A stretch of DNA of 64,000 nt from Pelagibacterium lacus (GCF_003345525.1 NZ_QQNH01000007.1:1-64000), one strand, 5' to 3'; counted from the first letter of the stretch, positions 45,275 through 56,203 are shown. The notes: a model not told the origin generated them from the letters alone. A program made the numbers and translations.

Positions 45275-45283
45275 CCCGACACG

Positions 45284-45318
45284 AAAAAGGCCCGTCGGTG
45301 ACGGGCCTTTCTCTTTTT
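45284..45318. terminator. Bidirectional terminator between the flavoprotein and nrdJ genes
   Basis: GGCCCGTC pairs with GACGGGCC (loop GGT) with AAAAA before and TTTCTCTTTTT after, serving both convergent genes. Confidence 0.9.
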
Positions 45319-45332
45319 CGGTCAGACGACGA

Positions 45333-48300
45333 TCAGCTGCAGCCGGTGGTCGAGCCGCAGGTGTCGCATTTGAGGCAGGTGCCGTTGCGCACCAGCGTGA
45401 AATTCTGGCACTCCGAGCAGGACTCGCCCACATAGCCCTTCATCTGCGCTTCGAGCCGCAGGGTGGTGGTGTCCTTGGCCTGGGCCTCGTCCACCAGCCT
45501 GGCGGCTTCGATTTCCGGCTGGGCCTTGAGGGCCGTGCCCTGACGCAGCGCGGTTACCGTCTGCGCCTGAAGGGCCTGAACGGGGCTAGCGGCCTTGTAG
45601 TCGGGCGAGGAGACCAGCATGAGGTTCTTGTCCTTCACCCGCCCCCGGGTCATGCCGCGCGAGACGAAGGTGTCGGCGGGCATGGGAGCAGGGGCGGTGC
45701 GCTCCTTGACGGCATTGTCCTCGGAGACGCCCTTGCCGATCGAGGTGGCGCCGGCATCGGGAGTGACATGGGCCAGATCGGTGCGGTCGAGATAGGAAAT
45801 GGCCAGTTCACGGAACACATAGTCGAGGATCGAGGTCGCGTTCTTGATGTGGTCATTGCCCATGACGAGGCCGGCCGGCTCGAAGCGGGTAAAGGTGAAG
45901 GCCTCGACGAATTCATCGAGCGGCACGCCATATTGCAGGCCGATCGAGATGGCGATGGCGAAATTGTTCATCATGGCGCGGAAGGCGGCGCCTTCCTTGT
46001 GCATGTCGATGAAGATCTCGCCCAGGCGCCCGTCGCCATATTCGCCGGTGTGGATATAGACCTTGTGGCCGCCCACGATGGCCTTCTGGGTATAGCCCTT
46101 GCGACGGTCGGGCATGCGCTCGCGGTCGCGAGTCACCCTTTCGACGATGCGCTCGACGATCTTCTCGGCTACGGCCGGCACGCGCTCGGTGAGCGGGGCG
46201 GCGGCGAGTTCCTCGACCAGATCGTCCTCGTCATCCTCATCGGCAAGGAGGGAGGCGTTGAGGGGCTGGCTGAGCTTGGAGCCGTCGCGATAAAGCGCAT
46301 TGGCCTTGAGGGCCAGCTTCCAGGACAGCATATAGGCCTGCTTGGCGTCCTCGACGGTGGCGTCGTTGGGCATGTTGATGGTCTTGGAAATGGCGCCCGA
46401 AATGAAGGGCTGCGCCGCGGCCATCATGCGGATGTGCGATTCCACCGAAAGATAGCGCTTGCCCAGCTTGCCGCAGGGAGTGGCGCAATCGAAGACCGGC
46501 AGATGCTCGGCCTTGAGGAACGGGGCGCCCTCCAGGGTCATGGCACCGCAGACATGGATATTGGCCGCCTCGATCTCCTTCTTCGAGAAGCCGAGGAACG
46601 GCAGGAGCTCGAAGGCCGGGTCGGAAAGCTGCTGGTCGGTGACGCCGAGTTCCTTAAGGAAATCAGCACCCAGCGTCCACTGGTTGAAGACGAACTTGAT
46701 GTCGAAGGCCGATTTCATCGCCGCGTTGAGCGCGCCGATCTTGTCGGCGGGGAAGCCCTTGGCGGAAAGGGTGGCCGGATTGACCCCGGGCGCCTGGTTC
46801 ATATTGCCATGGCCGACCGCATAGGCCTCGATCTCGGCGATCTGGTCCTCCGAATAGCCCAGCGTGCGCAGGGCCTGCGGCACGGCGCGGTTGATGATCT
46901 TGAAGTAGCCGCCGCCGGCCAGCTTCTTGAACTTGACCAGCGCGAAGTCCGGTTCGATGCCGGTCGTGTCGCAATCCATGACGAGGCCAATGGTGCCCGT
47001 GGGGGCGATCACCGACACCTGCGCGTTGCGATAGCCGTGCTTCTCGCCAAGTTCGAGCGCCGCGTCCCAGGCCGCTATGGCGCGGGCGACGAGGTTCTGA
47101 TCGGGGCAGGCGGCATGGTCGAGGGGCACCGGGGCAATCGAGAGCCCTTCATAGCCATCGGCCTTGCCATGGGCGGCATTGCGGTGATTGCGGATGACGC
47201 GCAGCATGTGCTTGGCGTTGCGCTTGTAGTCCTTGAATGCCCCAAGCTCGGAGGCGATCTCGGCCGAGGTGGCGTAGGATACGCCGGTCATGATGGCGGT
47301 CAGAGCGCCGGCGATGGCCCGGCCTTCCTCGGAATCATAGGGGATGCCCGAGGTCATCAGCAGCCCGCCGATATTGGCGTAGCCGAGGCCCAGAGTGCGG
47401 TATTCATAGGACCGCTCGGCGATGGCGCGGCTGGGGAACTGGGCCATCATCACCGAGATTTCGAGAACCAGGGTCCAGAGGCGGACGGTGTGCTCGTAAT
47501 CGGCGGTGTTGAACGCCCCGTCCTTGCCGCGATAGGGCAGGAGGTTGATCGAGGCCAGATTGCAGGCCGTATCGTCGAGGAACATGTATTCCGAGCACGG
47601 GTTCGACGCGTTGATCGGGCCGGCCGCCGGGGAGGTGTGCCACTCATTGATCGTCGTGTGGTACTGGATGCCGGGGTCCGCCGACGCCCAGGCGGCATAG
47701 CCGACCTGCTCCCAGAGATCACGGGCCTGGAGGGTCCTGGTGATTTTGCCGGTCTGCCGGGCGGTCAGGTTCCACTCGCCATCGGTTTCCACGGCGCGCA
47801 GGAAATCATCGGTGACGCGCACCGAATTGTTCGAATTCTGGCCCGAAACCGTGAGATAGGCCTCGCTGTCCCAATCGGTGTCGTAGACCGGGAAGTCGAT
47901 GTCGGTGTAGCCCTGCCGCGCGAACTGGATGACGCGGAAGATGTAGTTCTCCGGCACCAGCGCCTTCTTGGCGGCCTTCACTTCGCGCTTGAGCGCGGGA
48001 TTCTTGTTGGGATCGAAGCAGTCGTCCCCATGGCCCTCGCAATTTACGGCGGCCTTCATGATCAGCTTGAGGTGGCGGGACACGGTCTTGGAGCCGGTGA
48101 CCAGCGCGGCGACCTTCTGCTCTTCCTTGACCTTCCAGTTGATATATTCCTCGACATCGGGATGGTCGATATCGATCACCACCATCTTGGCGGCGCGGCG
48201 GGTGGTGCCGCCGGACTTGATGGCGCCGGCCGCCCGGTCGCCGATCTTGAGAAAGCTCATCAGCCCCGAGGACTTGCCGCCGCCTGAGAGCCGTTCACCG

Positions 48301-49022
48301 GCGCCTCGCAGCGCGGAGAAATTGGTGCCGGTGCCCGAACCGTACTTGAACAGGCGCGCCTCGCGGACCCACAGATCCATGATGCCGTTCTCGTTGACGA
48401 GGTCGTCATCGACCGACTGGATGAAGCAGGCATGGGGCTGGGGGTGCTCATAGGCCGATTTGGACTGGACGAGCTTGCCGGTGAAGGGATCGACATAGAA
48501 ATGGCCCTGGCCGGGGCCGTCGATGCCATAGGCCCAATGCAGGCCCGTGTTGAACCATTGCGGGGAATTGGGGGCGACGCGCTGGGTGGCCAGCATGTAG
48601 CGCAATTCGTCATAGAAGGTGCGGGCGTCGTCCTCGGAGGTGAAATAGCCGCCCTTCCAGCCCCAATAGGTCCAGGTGCCGGCCAGCCGGTCGAAGACCT
48701 GCCGCGAATCCATCTCCGAGCCGTAGCGCTCGTCCTCGGGCAATTTGGCGAGGGCCTTCTCGTCGGGAACCGAACGCCACAGCCAGGAGGGGACGTCGTT
48801 TTCCTCGACCTTCTTGAAGGCCCTGGCCACGCCGGCCTTGCGGAAATATTTCTGGGCGATGATGTCGGCGGCGACCTGGCTCCACTGGGCCGGCACGGCG
48901 ATGTCCTCGAGCTTGAAGACGACTGATCCGTCTGGGTTGCGGATTTCGCTCGTGGCCGAGCGGAATTCGATGCCTTCGTAGGCTGATTGGCCAGCCGTGG
49001 TGAAGCGCCGTTCAAAGTGCAT
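45333..49022 (-). CDS. nrdJ: Adenosylcobalamin-dependent (class II) ribonucleotide reductase
   Basis: A 1229-residue vitamin B12-dependent reductase that makes deoxyribonucleotides. The active-site radical Cys and substrate loop are in [19 protein letters not shown], with [20 protein letters not shown] upstream. The C-terminus has a zinc-ribbon ([18 protein letters not shown] then CGSTTGCS) that holds the redox cysteines. Long NrdJ with this tail is typical of Hyphomicrobiales. The start is chosen at [17 protein letters not shown]; a longer open frame lacks support. It needs B12 but not oxygen. Confidence 0.97.
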   Translation of the reverse strand: MHFERRFTTAGQSAYEGIEFRSATSEIRNPDGSVVFKLEDIAVPAQWSQVAADIIAQKYFRKAGVARAFKKVEENDVPSWLWRSVPDEKALAKLPEDERYGSEMDSRQVFDRLAGTWTYWGWKGGYFTSEDDARTFYDELRYMLATQRVAPNSPQWFNTGLHWAYGIDGPGQGHFYVDPFTGKLVQSKSAYEHPQPHACFIQSVDDDLVNENGIMDLWVREARLFKYGSGTGTNFSALRGAGERLSGGGKSSGLMSFLKIGDRAAGAIKSGGTTRRAAKMVVIDIDHPDVEEYINWKVKEEQKVAALVTGSKTVSRHLKLIMKAAVNCEGHGDDCFDPNKNPALKREVKAAKKALVPENYIFRVIQFARQGYTDIDFPVYDTDWDSEAYLTVSGQNSNNSVRVTDDFLRAVETDGEWNLTARQTGKITRTLQARDLWEQVGYAAWASADPGIQYHTTINEWHTSPAAGPINASNPCSEYMFLDDTACNLASINLLPYRGKDGAFNTADYEHTVRLWTLVLEISVMMAQFPSRAIAERSYEYRTLGLGYANIGGLLMTSGIPYDSEEGRAIAGALTAIMTGVSYATSAEIASELGAFKDYKRNAKHMLRVIRNHRNAAHGKADGYEGLSIAPVPLDHAACPDQNLVARAIAAWDAALELGEKHGYRNAQVSVIAPTGTIGLVMDCDTTGIEPDFALVKFKKLAGGGYFKIINRAVPQALRTLGYSEDQIAEIEAYAVGHGNMNQAPGVNPATLSAKGFPADKIGALNAAMKSAFDIKFVFNQWTLGADFLKELGVTDQQLSDPAFELLPFLGFSKKEIEAANIHVCGAMTLEGAPFLKAEHLPVFDCATPCGKLGKRYLSVESHIRMMAAAQPFISGAISKTINMPNDATVEDAKQAYMLSWKLALKANALYRDGSKLSQPLNASLLADEDDEDDLVEELAAAPLTERVPAVAEKIVERIVERVTRDRERMPDRRKGYTQKAIVGGHKVYIHTGEYGDGRLGEIFIDMHKEGAAFRAMMNNFAIAISIGLQYGVPLDEFVEAFTFTRFEPAGLVMGNDHIKNATSILDYVFRELAISYLDRTDLAHVTPDAGATSIGKGVSEDNAVKERTAPAPMPADTFVSRGMTRGRVKDKNLMLVSSPDYKAASPVQALQAQTVTALRQGTALKAQPEIEAARLVDEAQAKDTTTLRLEAQMKGYVGESCSECQNFTLVRNGTCLKCDTCGSTTGCS

Positions 49023-49624
49023 TGGTTTTCTATCCCCAAACTGGAGTCTTGCGCCGGCTCGATGCCCTCGCGAGTCGATGCCCGCGCATTGCTGCCTTGC
49101 AAGTGGATTGCCGATCATGAGTGTGACCGGGACGCATGCGGCCCGTTGAAGCCGACTTTTTTCGATTCTCATGCGAACCGTCAATCGGGCGAAATCGACT
49201 ATCCCTAGTGCTCAAGAATTCATCACAGGCTAAATATAGTGGTTTTCGCTGTGGATAGCGAGGATATCGTGCAAAAAACTCGATGTGGGTCACGAGGGCG
49301 TCACAGAGCCCGATGGCCGCAGGGTTAATGAAGTCTTGTTGCCGCTTGCGGTGCTAAGTGCCCGTGGACACTGGCTTTGCGCGCCGGACCGGAATCGCCC
49401 GACTCTTCCCGAACCGTGTCAAGTACGTTATTTTGGGGGCGGCGGCGAATTTCCCCAGCCGGATGGACTGCACAAGATGTGGTGTGGGCCACCCTGCGGA
49501 GGCACAAGCAGCGTGCGGCAATTGCGCGGGAACATTCTGCTCCTTTTGCCCCTGTCGCGCTAGGCTTTTCCTCGGCATGTGTGCTAAAGCCCAACCGATC
49601 GAGTGCAGTTCCCGGGATTTCGAC
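49023..49624. other. 600-bp intergenic region between divergent nrdJ and NDUFA12 genes
   Basis: The half near nrdJ contains an AT-rich patch (about 49205-49245) that should hold its promoter. The half near NDUFA12 contains an open frame from 49469, in frame with NDUFA12, that encodes a Cys-rich peptide (MDCTRCGVGHPAEAQA, then CGNCAGTFCSFCPC) but uses rare AGA, ACA, GGA and TGT codons. I treat it as non-coding, with doubt. Confidence 0.45.
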
Positions 49625-50023
49625 GTGGCAAACGGCGGCTTCAAGCAATTGGTTTTCGAGCTTTTCGGCTGGTGGCACGGCCAAACCTTTTCGACACGCA
49701 TCTTTACCGCCCTGCGCGGTCGGCGCGTGGGCGAGGACGAATTGGGCAATGTCTATTACGAAAGCAAGAAGAACGGCCGCCGCTGGGTGATCTACAATGG
49801 TCCGGCCGAAGCGTCCGCCATTCCGCCGGGCTGGCACGGCTGGATGCATCGCCGCACCGACGTGCCCCCGACCCAGACGGGCTACACGCCGCGTGCCTGG
49901 GAGACCGGGCACCAGCCCAACCTCACCGGCACGGCCATGGCCTATCGCCCGGACGGATCGATCCTCAATCCCCAGACGCGGCCGCGGGTGACCGGCGATT
50001 ACGACGCCTGGTCGCCTGAATAG
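49625..50023 (+). CDS. NADH:ubiquinone oxidoreductase NDUFA12 (B17.2) homologue
   Basis: A 132-residue protein of the NDUFA12 family. LVFELFGWWHGQTFSTRIFT, GRRVGEDELGNVYYESKKNG and RRWVIYNGPAEASAIPPGWH are the family landmarks; HQPNLTGTAMAYRPDGS follows. In mitochondria B17.2 is an accessory subunit of complex I and alphaproteobacteria share it. The start is a GTG just before the conserved part, because no ATG lies close. It precedes DUF2155 by 13 bases. Confidence 0.9.
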   Translation: MANGGFKQLVFELFGWWHGQTFSTRIFTALRGRRVGEDELGNVYYESKKNGRRWVIYNGPAEASAIPPGWHGWMHRRTDVPPTQTGYTPRAWETGHQPNLTGTAMAYRPDGSILNPQTRPRVTGDYDAWSPE

Positions 50024-50036
50024 ACCGCGCTTGGCC

Positions 50037-50456
50037 ATGGCTCGCCTGCTGCGGGGCGTCGCGGCGGCCCTGGGCGCCCTTGTCTGCCTTGTGGGCACTG
50101 CCGGGCCCGGCCTGGCCCAGCAATCGATCGCCAATCCGGTCGCGGTCTTTTCCGGGCTCGACAAGATCACTGGGCGGATCACCGTATTCGACGTCTATAT
50201 CGACGAGACGGTGCAATTCGGCTCGCTGCAACTGACCCCGCGCGCCTGCCACACGCGTCCGGCCAGCGGGGCCCAGAGCGCGGTTGCCTTCATCCAGGTC
50301 GACGAGGTTTCCTTGCAGGCGACGCTGACCCGGGCGTTCTCGGGCTGGATGTTCGCCGATTCCCCGGCGCTCAACGCCATCGACAACGCGGTCTACGATA
50401 TATGGCTGCTCGATTGCCGCCAGACGTCCGACGTGCCGCCACCCAGTCAACGCTAG
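50037..50456 (+). CDS. DUF2155 domain-containing exported protein
   Basis: A 139-residue protein with signal peptide (LLRGVAAALGALVCLVGTA...LAQ) and then VFSGLDKITGRITVFDVYID, LTPRACHTRPASGAQSA and FSGWMFADSPALNAIDNAVY with IWLLDC near the end, the DUF2155 (COG4765) pattern with two conserved Cys that probably form a disulfide. Usual neighbour of NDUFA12 in alphaproteobacteria. Function unknown. Confidence 0.9.
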   Translation: MARLLRGVAAALGALVCLVGTAGPGLAQQSIANPVAVFSGLDKITGRITVFDVYIDETVQFGSLQLTPRACHTRPASGAQSAVAFIQVDEVSLQATLTRAFSGWMFADSPALNAIDNAVYDIWLLDCRQTSDVPPPSQR

Positions 50457-50475
50457 AAAACAGGGCAGGGGTGCC

Positions 50476-50850
50476 GTGACAGCAGAGGCCGAAATCGTCG
50501 AGCGTTCGCTCCAAGCCGATGGCGGAAAGACCCAGCGCGTGCTGATTCCCAGCCTCCCTATGCTGGAACGACAGATCCGGGCGGTTGCGCCGGCCGCCTT
50601 TCGCGACCTTGCCGCGATCGGGGCCGAACTGGCCCGCGAGCACGGGGCCGACAGCATGTGCATGACGACCGCCGAACGCCACCTTAAGGTCATCGCCGTC
50701 ATCGCCCATTCGGCGGTGACCCTGCGCGACCCCGATGCGGTGCCGTTCTGGCGCGTGGTCGATACCCAACGGCCGGGCTCCGACCGGCTGGCCGGGGGCA
50801 GGGGCTTCATCGTGGCGCAGCGGGCCCGGGAAGCGAAAAACCGGGCCTGA
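50476..50850 (+). CDS. Protein of unknown function
   Basis: A 124-residue cytosolic protein with a GTG start behind AGGGG, 19 bases after the DUF2155 gene. I do not recognise it. Visible parts are an amphipathic helical middle (MLERQIRAVAPAAFRDLAAI) and a C-terminal VPFWRVVDTQRPGSDRLAGG segment. The W-R-V-V piece vaguely recalls alkyltransferase-like proteins, but order and motifs do not fit. It converges with aat with no intergenic space. Confidence 0.65.
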   Translation: MTAEAEIVERSLQADGGKTQRVLIPSLPMLERQIRAVAPAAFRDLAAIGAELAREHGADSMCMTTAERHLKVIAVIAHSAVTLRDPDAVPFWRVVDTQRPGSDRLAGGRGFIVAQRAREAKNRA

Positions 50851-51492
50851 TCACCCTGCCTTCAGCCGGTCATAGGCATGGAAATCGCCTTCGATTTCCA
50901 GCGCGCCCGAAAGCCTGATCTCGTAGATGGCGCGGGGAATCTCGATGGCGCCGAGCGAGGCGAGGTGGTCGGTGAGGAACTGGGTGTCGAGCAGCACATA
51001 GCCGCCGACCCGCAGCCTTTCGACCAGATGGGCAAGGGCGATCTTCGAAGCATCGGTCCGGCGGTGGAACATGGATTCCCCGAAAAACGCCCCGCCGATG
51101 GCGAGGCCGTACAGGCCCCCGACCAATGCGTCGCCCTCATAGACCTCCACCGTGTGGCAGAAGCCCATGGCGAACAGCTCGCCATAAAGGGCGCGGATGG
51201 TGGGATTGATCCAGGTGCTGTCGCGGTCGCTGCCGGCGGTGGCGCAGCCTGCGATCACCGCCTCGAAATCCCTGTCCACCGCGATCGAAAAGGGATTCTT
51301 CTTCAAGCGCTTGGCGAGGCTTTTGGAGATATGAAATCCATCGAGCGGGATCACCCCGCGCAATTGCGGGCTGACCCAGAAGATCTCCGGGTCCTCGGCG
51401 CTTTCCGACATGGGGAATATCCCGGCGCGATAGGCGCGCAGGATCAGGTCCGGCGTCAGTTCGATGTCGAAGGGGTCGGTCTTGCGGGCCAT
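50851..51492 (-). CDS. aat: Leucyl/phenylalanyl-tRNA-protein transferase
   Basis: A 213-residue enzyme that adds Leu or Phe to proteins with N-terminal Arg or Lys, feeding the ClpS/ClpAP N-end rule pathway. [60 protein letters not shown] and [18 protein letters not shown] are family signatures. The start at [15 protein letters not shown] lies 41 bases after accC, so it ends the acc run. Confidence 0.95.
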   Translation of the reverse strand: MARKTDPFDIELTPDLILRAYRAGIFPMSESAEDPEIFWVSPQLRGVIPLDGFHISKSLAKRLKKNPFSIAVDRDFEAVIAGCATAGSDRDSTWINPTIRALYGELFAMGFCHTVEVYEGDALVGGLYGLAIGGAFFGESMFHRRTDASKIALAHLVERLRVGGYVLLDTQFLTDHLASLGAIEIPRAIYEIRLSGALEIEGDFHAYDRLKAG

Positions 51493-51533
51493 GGGTGCCG
51501 AAATGGAAAGGCGGCCGCAACGGCCGCCCTTGT

Positions 51534-52880
51534 CTATTGCTTGTTGGTTTCGAGATAGTGCTCGAGCCAGTGGATGTCGTAGTTGCCCGACTGGATATCG
51601 GGCTCCTTGATCAGGCGCCGGAAGAGCGGCAGCGTGGTCTTGATGCCATCGACGATGAATTCGTCGAGCGCCCGGTTGAGGCGCTGCAGGCATTCGGGCC
51701 GCGTGCGCCCATGGACGATCAGCTTGCCGATCAGGCTGTCGTAATAGGGCGGGATATTATAGCCCTGATAGACGGCGGAATCGACGCGCACGCCCACGCC
51801 GCCGGCCGGATGGTAATAGGTGATCCTGCCGGGCGAGGGGGCGAAGGTCTGCGGGTCCTCGGCGTTGATGCGCACCTCGATGGCATGGCCGTAGAACTTG
51901 ACCTCGTCCTGGGTGAGCGAGAGCTTTTCGCCCGCCGCGACGCGGATCTGCTCATAAACGATGTCGAAATTGGTGATGCGCTCGGTGACCGGGTGCTCGA
52001 CCTGCAGGCGGGTGTTCATCTCGATGAAATAGAACTCGCCGTCCTCGTAGAGGAATTCGACCGTGCCGGCGCCGGAATATTTGAGCTTGCGCATGGCGGC
52101 GGCGCAGATCTCGCCGATCTCGTTCTGCTTGTCCATGGGCACGGTGGGCGCTGCGGCTTCTTCCCAGACCTTCTGGTGCCGGCGCTGCAGCGAGCAATCG
52201 CGCGTGCCCAGATGCACCGCATTGCCCTGGCCGTCGCCGATCACCTGCACCTCGATATGGCGCGGCTTGCCGAGATATTTTTCCATATAGACTGCATCGT
52301 CGCCAAAGGCGGCCTTGGCTTCGGTGCGGGCGGTCGAGAAGGCGACCGAGAGATCGGCTTCGGACTTGGCGACCTTCATGCCGCGTCCGCCGCCCCCCGC
52401 CGCGGCCTTGATGAGCACCGGGTAGCCGATATCGGCGGCGATCCGCTTGGCGTCGGCCTCGCTTGTGACGGCGCCGGGCGAGCCGGGAACGCAGGGAATG
52501 CCCAGTTCCAGCGCAGTCTTCTTGGCCTGGATCTTGTCGCCCATGATTTCGATGTGATGGGCGGAGGGGCCGATAAAGGCGATCTTGTGCTCGGCGAGGA
52601 TGCGGGCGAAGCGGGCGTTCTCGGAGAGGAACCCATAGCCCGGATGCACCGCCTCGGCGCCCGTGATCTCGCAGGCGGCGAGAATCGAGGGAATGTTGAG
52701 ATAGCTGTCCTTGGCCGCGTTCGGCCCCACGCAGACGCTCTCATCGGCCAGGCGCACATGCATGGCATTGGCGTCGGCCTGGGAATGGATGGCAACCGTC
52801 TGGATGCCCAGCTCCTTGCAGGCGCGCAGGATGCGCAGTGCGATTTCGCCACGATTGGCTATGAGGACCTTGGAGAACAT
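51534..52880 (-). CDS. accC: Acetyl-CoA carboxylase, biotin carboxylase subunit
   Basis: A 448-residue ATP-grasp enzyme that carboxylates biotin on Acc[21 protein letters not shown], the glycine-rich [18 protein letters not shown] and [20 protein letters not shown] (active-site residues) are present. It is ten bases after accB. Confidence 0.98.
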   Translation of the reverse strand: MFSKVLIANRGEIALRILRACKELGIQTVAIHSQADANAMHVRLADESVCVGPNAAKDSYLNIPSILAACEITGAEAVHPGYGFLSENARFARILAEHKIAFIGPSAHHIEIMGDKIQAKKTALELGIPCVPGSPGAVTSEADAKRIAADIGYPVLIKAAAGGGGRGMKVAKSEADLSVAFSTARTEAKAAFGDDAVYMEKYLGKPRHIEVQVIGDGQGNAVHLGTRDCSLQRRHQKVWEEAAAPTVPMDKQNEIGEICAAAMRKLKYSGAGTVEFLYEDGEFYFIEMNTRLQVEHPVTERITNFDIVYEQIRVAAGEKLSLTQDEVKFYGHAIEVRINAEDPQTFAPSPGRITYYHPAGGVGVRVDSAVYQGYNIPPYYDSLIGKLIVHGRTRPECLQRLNRALDEFIVDGIKTTLPLFRRLIKEPDIQSGNYDIHWLEHYLETNKQ

Positions 52881-52890
52881 CGCTCTGGCC

Positions 52891-53376
52891 TTATTCGATG
52901 ACGACGAGGGGTTCGCCGTATTCGACCGGCGAGGCGTCATCGACCAGAATGCGGGTGACGGTACCCGATTTGTGCGCCGGGATCTGGTTCATGGTCTTCA
53001 TGGCTTCGACGATCAGCACCGTCTGGCCCTCGGCGATCCTGGCGCCGACCTCGACGAAGGGCCGCGCGCCGGGTTCGGGCGCCAGATAGGCGGTGCCGAC
53101 CATGGGCGAGGTGAGCGTATTGGGGTTGGCGGCCAGGTCCTCGGGGGCCGCAGCAGCAGGCGTAGCGACGGGCGCGGCGGCCGGGACGGGCGCGGCTGGC
53201 GCCGGCGCGGCGGCATAGCCGGGCGCGGCCACATGCACGACGTCCTTGGCAAAGGTCCGCGTGACCCGGATGCGGAAATCATCCTGTTCGAGTTCGATTT
53301 CGGCCAGATTGGCGTCGTTGACCAATTCGGCGATGGTGCGGATCAGGTCCTGATCGACCTGGGAAATCTTTGCCAT
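52891..53376 (-). CDS. accB: Biotin carboxyl carrier protein of acetyl-CoA carboxylase
   Basis: A 161-residue protein with an Ala/Pro-rich linker ([19 protein letters not shown]) joining an N-terminal helical part to the biotinyl domain. [18 protein letters not shown] contains the biotinylated Lys. It is the substrate of BirA encoded at 39.8 kb and the carrier for AccC. The start at [17 protein letters not shown] fits the family. Confidence 0.97.
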   Translation of the reverse strand: MAKISQVDQDLIRTIAELVNDANLAEIELEQDDFRIRVTRTFAKDVVHVAAPGYAAAPAPAAPVPAAAPVATPAAAAPEDLAANPNTLTSPMVGTAYLAPEPGARPFVEVGARIAEGQTVLIVEAMKTMNQIPAHKSGTVTRILVDDASPVEYGEPLVVIE

Positions 53377-53414
53377 TGTTATCGTGTCTCCACGGGCCGG
53401 CAGGCCCATTTTTC

Positions 53415-53852
53415 TCAATTCAGGATGTCGGCTGCGGCCTCGATGGCCAGTGTATAACCCTTGGGGCCGAAGCCGCAAATGACGCCCACGGCCACCGCCG
53501 ACACATAGGAATGGTGCCGGAAGGCCTCGCGCTGGTGAATATTGGACAGATGCACCTCGACGACCGGCTTTTCCGCCGCGCGCAGCGCATCGTGGATGGC
53601 CACCGAGGTGTGGGAATAGGCGGCCGGGTTGATGATGATGGCATCGGCGGTGCGGCGCGCCGACTGAATCCAGTCGACCAGCTCGCCCTCGTGATTGGAC
53701 TGGCGGAAATCGCAGGCGAGACCGGCCTTCTCACAGGCGGCGCGGCAGAGGGCCTCGATATCGGCGAGGGTGTCGGCGCCATAGATGCTCTTCTCCCGCG
53801 TGCCCAGGAGATTGAGGTTTGGTCCGTTGAGGATCAGTACGCGTTTGGCCAT
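53415..53852 (-). CDS. aroQ: 3-dehydroquinate dehydratase, type II
   Basis: A 145-residue shikimate-pathway enzyme. [19 protein letters not shown] holds the catalytic Arg and Tyr, [17 protein letters not shown] the Asn and His region, and [17 protein letters not shown] the second His and Arg. Its usual place before accB-accC is kept, 38 bases apart, so the three form one run. Confidence 0.97.
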   Translation of the reverse strand: MAKRVLILNGPNLNLLGTREKSIYGADTLADIEALCRAACEKAGLACDFRQSNHEGELVDWIQSARRTADAIIINPAAYSHTSVAIHDALRAAEKPVVEVHLSNIHQREAFRHHSYVSAVAVGVICGFGPKGYTLAIEAAADILN

Positions 53853-53975
53853 GGTCTTTCAAGGTTTTCCACAAGGGGGTGGGGGGCGCAAGCTGGCGTT
53901 ATACGAATTGCACCGAAAACGCAAAGAAAGATGGCGGTTATGGGGTGCTGTCGGCGATGCGTGCGTTTCCGGCCA

Positions 53976-54842
53976 TCAGCCCTCCTCGGGCCCGCAAACC
54001 GTCGATCCGCATTCGCGCATGCTGGCGATGCGGCGGGTCAGCTCCGCCTTCGGCACCGCGCCGGGGATCACCTCATTGCCGATGATGAAGGTCGGCGTGC
54101 CCGACACCCCGAGGCCCTGGGCGATCTGGTAGGTGCGCTGGAGGGCAGCCGTCACGTCCTGGGCGTTCATGTCGAGTTCGAGGAGGACGCGATTGAGCCC
54201 CACCGACTCGGCGGCGGCCAGCGCCGCTTCCGTATCCACGGTGCCGCGGCCCGAATAGAGCGCGGTATGGAATGCCTGGTAGTCGGCATCCTCGCGATTG
54301 ACCAGAATGCCGATGCGGGCGGCGTCGATCGACGCTTGCGAAAGAATGGGGAATTCCTTGAGGATGACCCGCAGGTTTGGATCTTCGTCCACAAGCGCCA
54401 TGACATCGGCGACCACCTGGCGGCAATAGCCGCAATTGTAGTCGAACATCTCGACCAGCGTCACATCCCCATCGGGATTGCCGAGAACGACATTGAAGGG
54501 GTCGTTGTAGATATCGTCATGCAAGGCGTCGAGCGCTATGCGCGACCGCTCCGCCTCCTCGGTCCGCCGCTCGGTTTCAAGCGCGATCGACATGGTTTCG
54601 AGCAGGCCCGGATTGGCAAGCAGATAGTCCTTGATCATCGGGCCGAGCGTTGCGCCATCAAACTGGGCCGTAGCCGTCCCGGCGGTTTGCGCGACGGCGG
54701 TGTCGGCCATGGCCTGTGCGACAAGGCTGCGGATTTGCGCCGCGTCGGGGCCGGGGGCAGGGCGCGTCGCAATGGCATAGCCAAGGCCGGCGGCCAGCAC
54801 CACGACCGCCAGACCAAGAGCGATATTGATGGCCTTTTGCAT
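53976..54842 (-). CDS. DsbA-family thiol:disulfide interchange protein
   Basis: A 288-residue periplasmic thioredoxin-fold protein with an N-terminal signal anchor (INIALGLAVVVLAAGLGYAI), a helical segment, then VEMFDYNCGYCRQVVADVMA with CGYC redox pair, and VSGTPTFIIGNEVIPGA with the cis-Pro loop. It belongs to the DsbA/ScsC/BdbD-like group rather than classical DsbA. A C-terminal Cys pair region (MRECGSTVCG) is unusual. It lies 123 bases before aroQ. Confidence 0.9.
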   Translation of the reverse strand: MQKAINIALGLAVVVLAAGLGYAIATRPAPGPDAAQIRSLVAQAMADTAVAQTAGTATAQFDGATLGPMIKDYLLANPGLLETMSIALETERRTEEAERSRIALDALHDDIYNDPFNVVLGNPDGDVTLVEMFDYNCGYCRQVVADVMALVDEDPNLRVILKEFPILSQASIDAARIGILVNREDADYQAFHTALYSGRGTVDTEAALAAAESVGLNRVLLELDMNAQDVTAALQRTYQIAQGLGVSGTPTFIIGNEVIPGAVPKAELTRRIASMRECGSTVCGPEEG

Positions 54843-55012
54843 TTCTCACTCCGATTCGCGATGGATCGGGTGTAGCGCACTCCAGGGAGCGCGGCCAGTG
54901 CGGCATTCTGCAACGACGATGGCGTGGCCTATTTATGGACTCACGCTTTGGCCTTTTCGGGAGAAGGTCGATATAAGCCCGTCGACGCCATGAGAATTCG
55001 AACGGGATCGCA

Positions 55013-56152
55013 ATGAGCTCCGACGCCATCCAGCCTTTCTATGCCATGGAAATCCTTGCCCGCGCGCAAGCGCTGGAGGCCCAGGGGCGCGAGGTGTGTC
55101 ATCTCGAAATCGGCGAGCCGGGTGGTCGCCCGGCCCCTCGGGTGCTCGCAGCGGTCGCCGACTGTCTCGAGCGCCCCATGGGTTATACCTCCGCCAAGGG
55201 CATGCCCGAACTGCGCCAGCGGCTGGCGCGCTATTATGCCGAGCAGCACGGGGTGGAGCTATCCCCCGAGCGCATCATGGTCACCATGGGCTCCTCGTCG
55301 GGCTTCATCCTCAGCTTCCTGGCCGGGTTCGGGCCGGGCGCGCGGATCGCGGTGACGCGTCCGGGCTATCCCGCCTATCTCAATATCCTCGCCTCGCTCA
55401 ACCTCGCCAGCGTCGAAATCCCCGTTTCCCCCGCCAATGGCTGGCGGCTGACTGTGGGCGACATCGAGGCGGCTCATGCCAGGGCACCTTTCGACGGCCT
55501 GTTGCTGGCCAGCCCGGCCAATCCCACCGGGGCGGTGCTGGCGCGCGAGGACCTGGCGGCGATCATCGCCTGCTGCGACCGCCTGGGCGTGCGGTTCATT
55601 TCCGACGAGATCTATCACAACCTCAACTATGTCGGCGGGGACGCCAGCGCGCTCGAATTCAGCGACGGCCATATCGTCATCAACTCGTTCTCGAAATATT
55701 ACTGCATGACCGGCTGGCGCATCGGTTGGCTGGTAATGCCCGAGGACCTGATCCGTAGGGCCGAGATGATGGCGCAGAGCCTGTTCATCTCCGCCTCGAG
55801 CGTTTCCCAATACGCCGCCCTGGCGGCGCTCGATGCCCGCGCCGATTACGATGCGCGCCGCGATGAGTATGCCACCAACCGGCTGATCCTCGCAGAAGGC
55901 CTGCAGGCCCTCGGCTTCAAGGCCGCCCAGCCTGCGGACGGGGCCTTCTACGCCTATGTCGATGCGTCGGCCTTCACCAATGACACGATGGATTTCTGTT
56001 TCCGCATGCTCGATTCCGCCGGCGTCGCCGCCACTCCCGGCATCGATTTCGACCGCACCGACGGGCACAAATATGTGCGGTTTTCCTATGCGGGAACGCG
56101 CGAGACCATCGAACGCGGCCTCGAGCGCCTGGGCGCATTCCTCAAGGCATGA
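55013..56152 (+). CDS. PLP-dependent aminotransferase, class I/II
   Basis: A 379-residue fold-type I aminotransferase. CHLEIGEPGGRPAPRVL and YTSAKGMPELRQRLARYYAE start it, LLLASPANPTGAVLAREDL is the Asn/Pro substrate loop, and INSFSKYYCMTGWRIGWLVM contains the PLP Lys (SFSK). It resembles the aspartate/aromatic aminotransferase group; the amino donor cannot be predicted. The gene is divergent from the DsbA-like gene across about 170 bases. Confidence 0.9.
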   Translation: MSSDAIQPFYAMEILARAQALEAQGREVCHLEIGEPGGRPAPRVLAAVADCLERPMGYTSAKGMPELRQRLARYYAEQHGVELSPERIMVTMGSSSGFILSFLAGFGPGARIAVTRPGYPAYLNILASLNLASVEIPVSPANGWRLTVGDIEAAHARAPFDGLLLASPANPTGAVLAREDLAAIIACCDRLGVRFISDEIYHNLNYVGGDASALEFSDGHIVINSFSKYYCMTGWRIGWLVMPEDLIRRAEMMAQSLFISASSVSQYAALAALDARADYDARRDEYATNRLILAEGLQALGFKAAQPADGAFYAYVDASAFTNDTMDFCFRMLDSAGVAATPGIDFDRTDGHKYVRFSYAGTRETIERGLERLGAFLKA

Positions 56153-56179
56153 AAAAAGGCGGCTCACGGGCCGCCTTTT
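56152..56179. terminator. Bidirectional terminator between the aminotransferase and rne genes
   Basis: GGCGGC pairs with GCCGCC (loop of 6) with six A before and four T after, immediately beyond the aminotransferase stop codon; it can serve the convergent rne gene too. Confidence 0.85.
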
Positions 56180-56203
56180 CCTTGTTCGCTATGGGCGCGC
56201 AAC

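Noticed and set aside
49205-49245. An NrdR box upstream of nrdJ (CCACTATATTTAG on the minus strand)
   Set aside because: Only one degenerate half resembles the NrdR consensus and no paired second box is seen.
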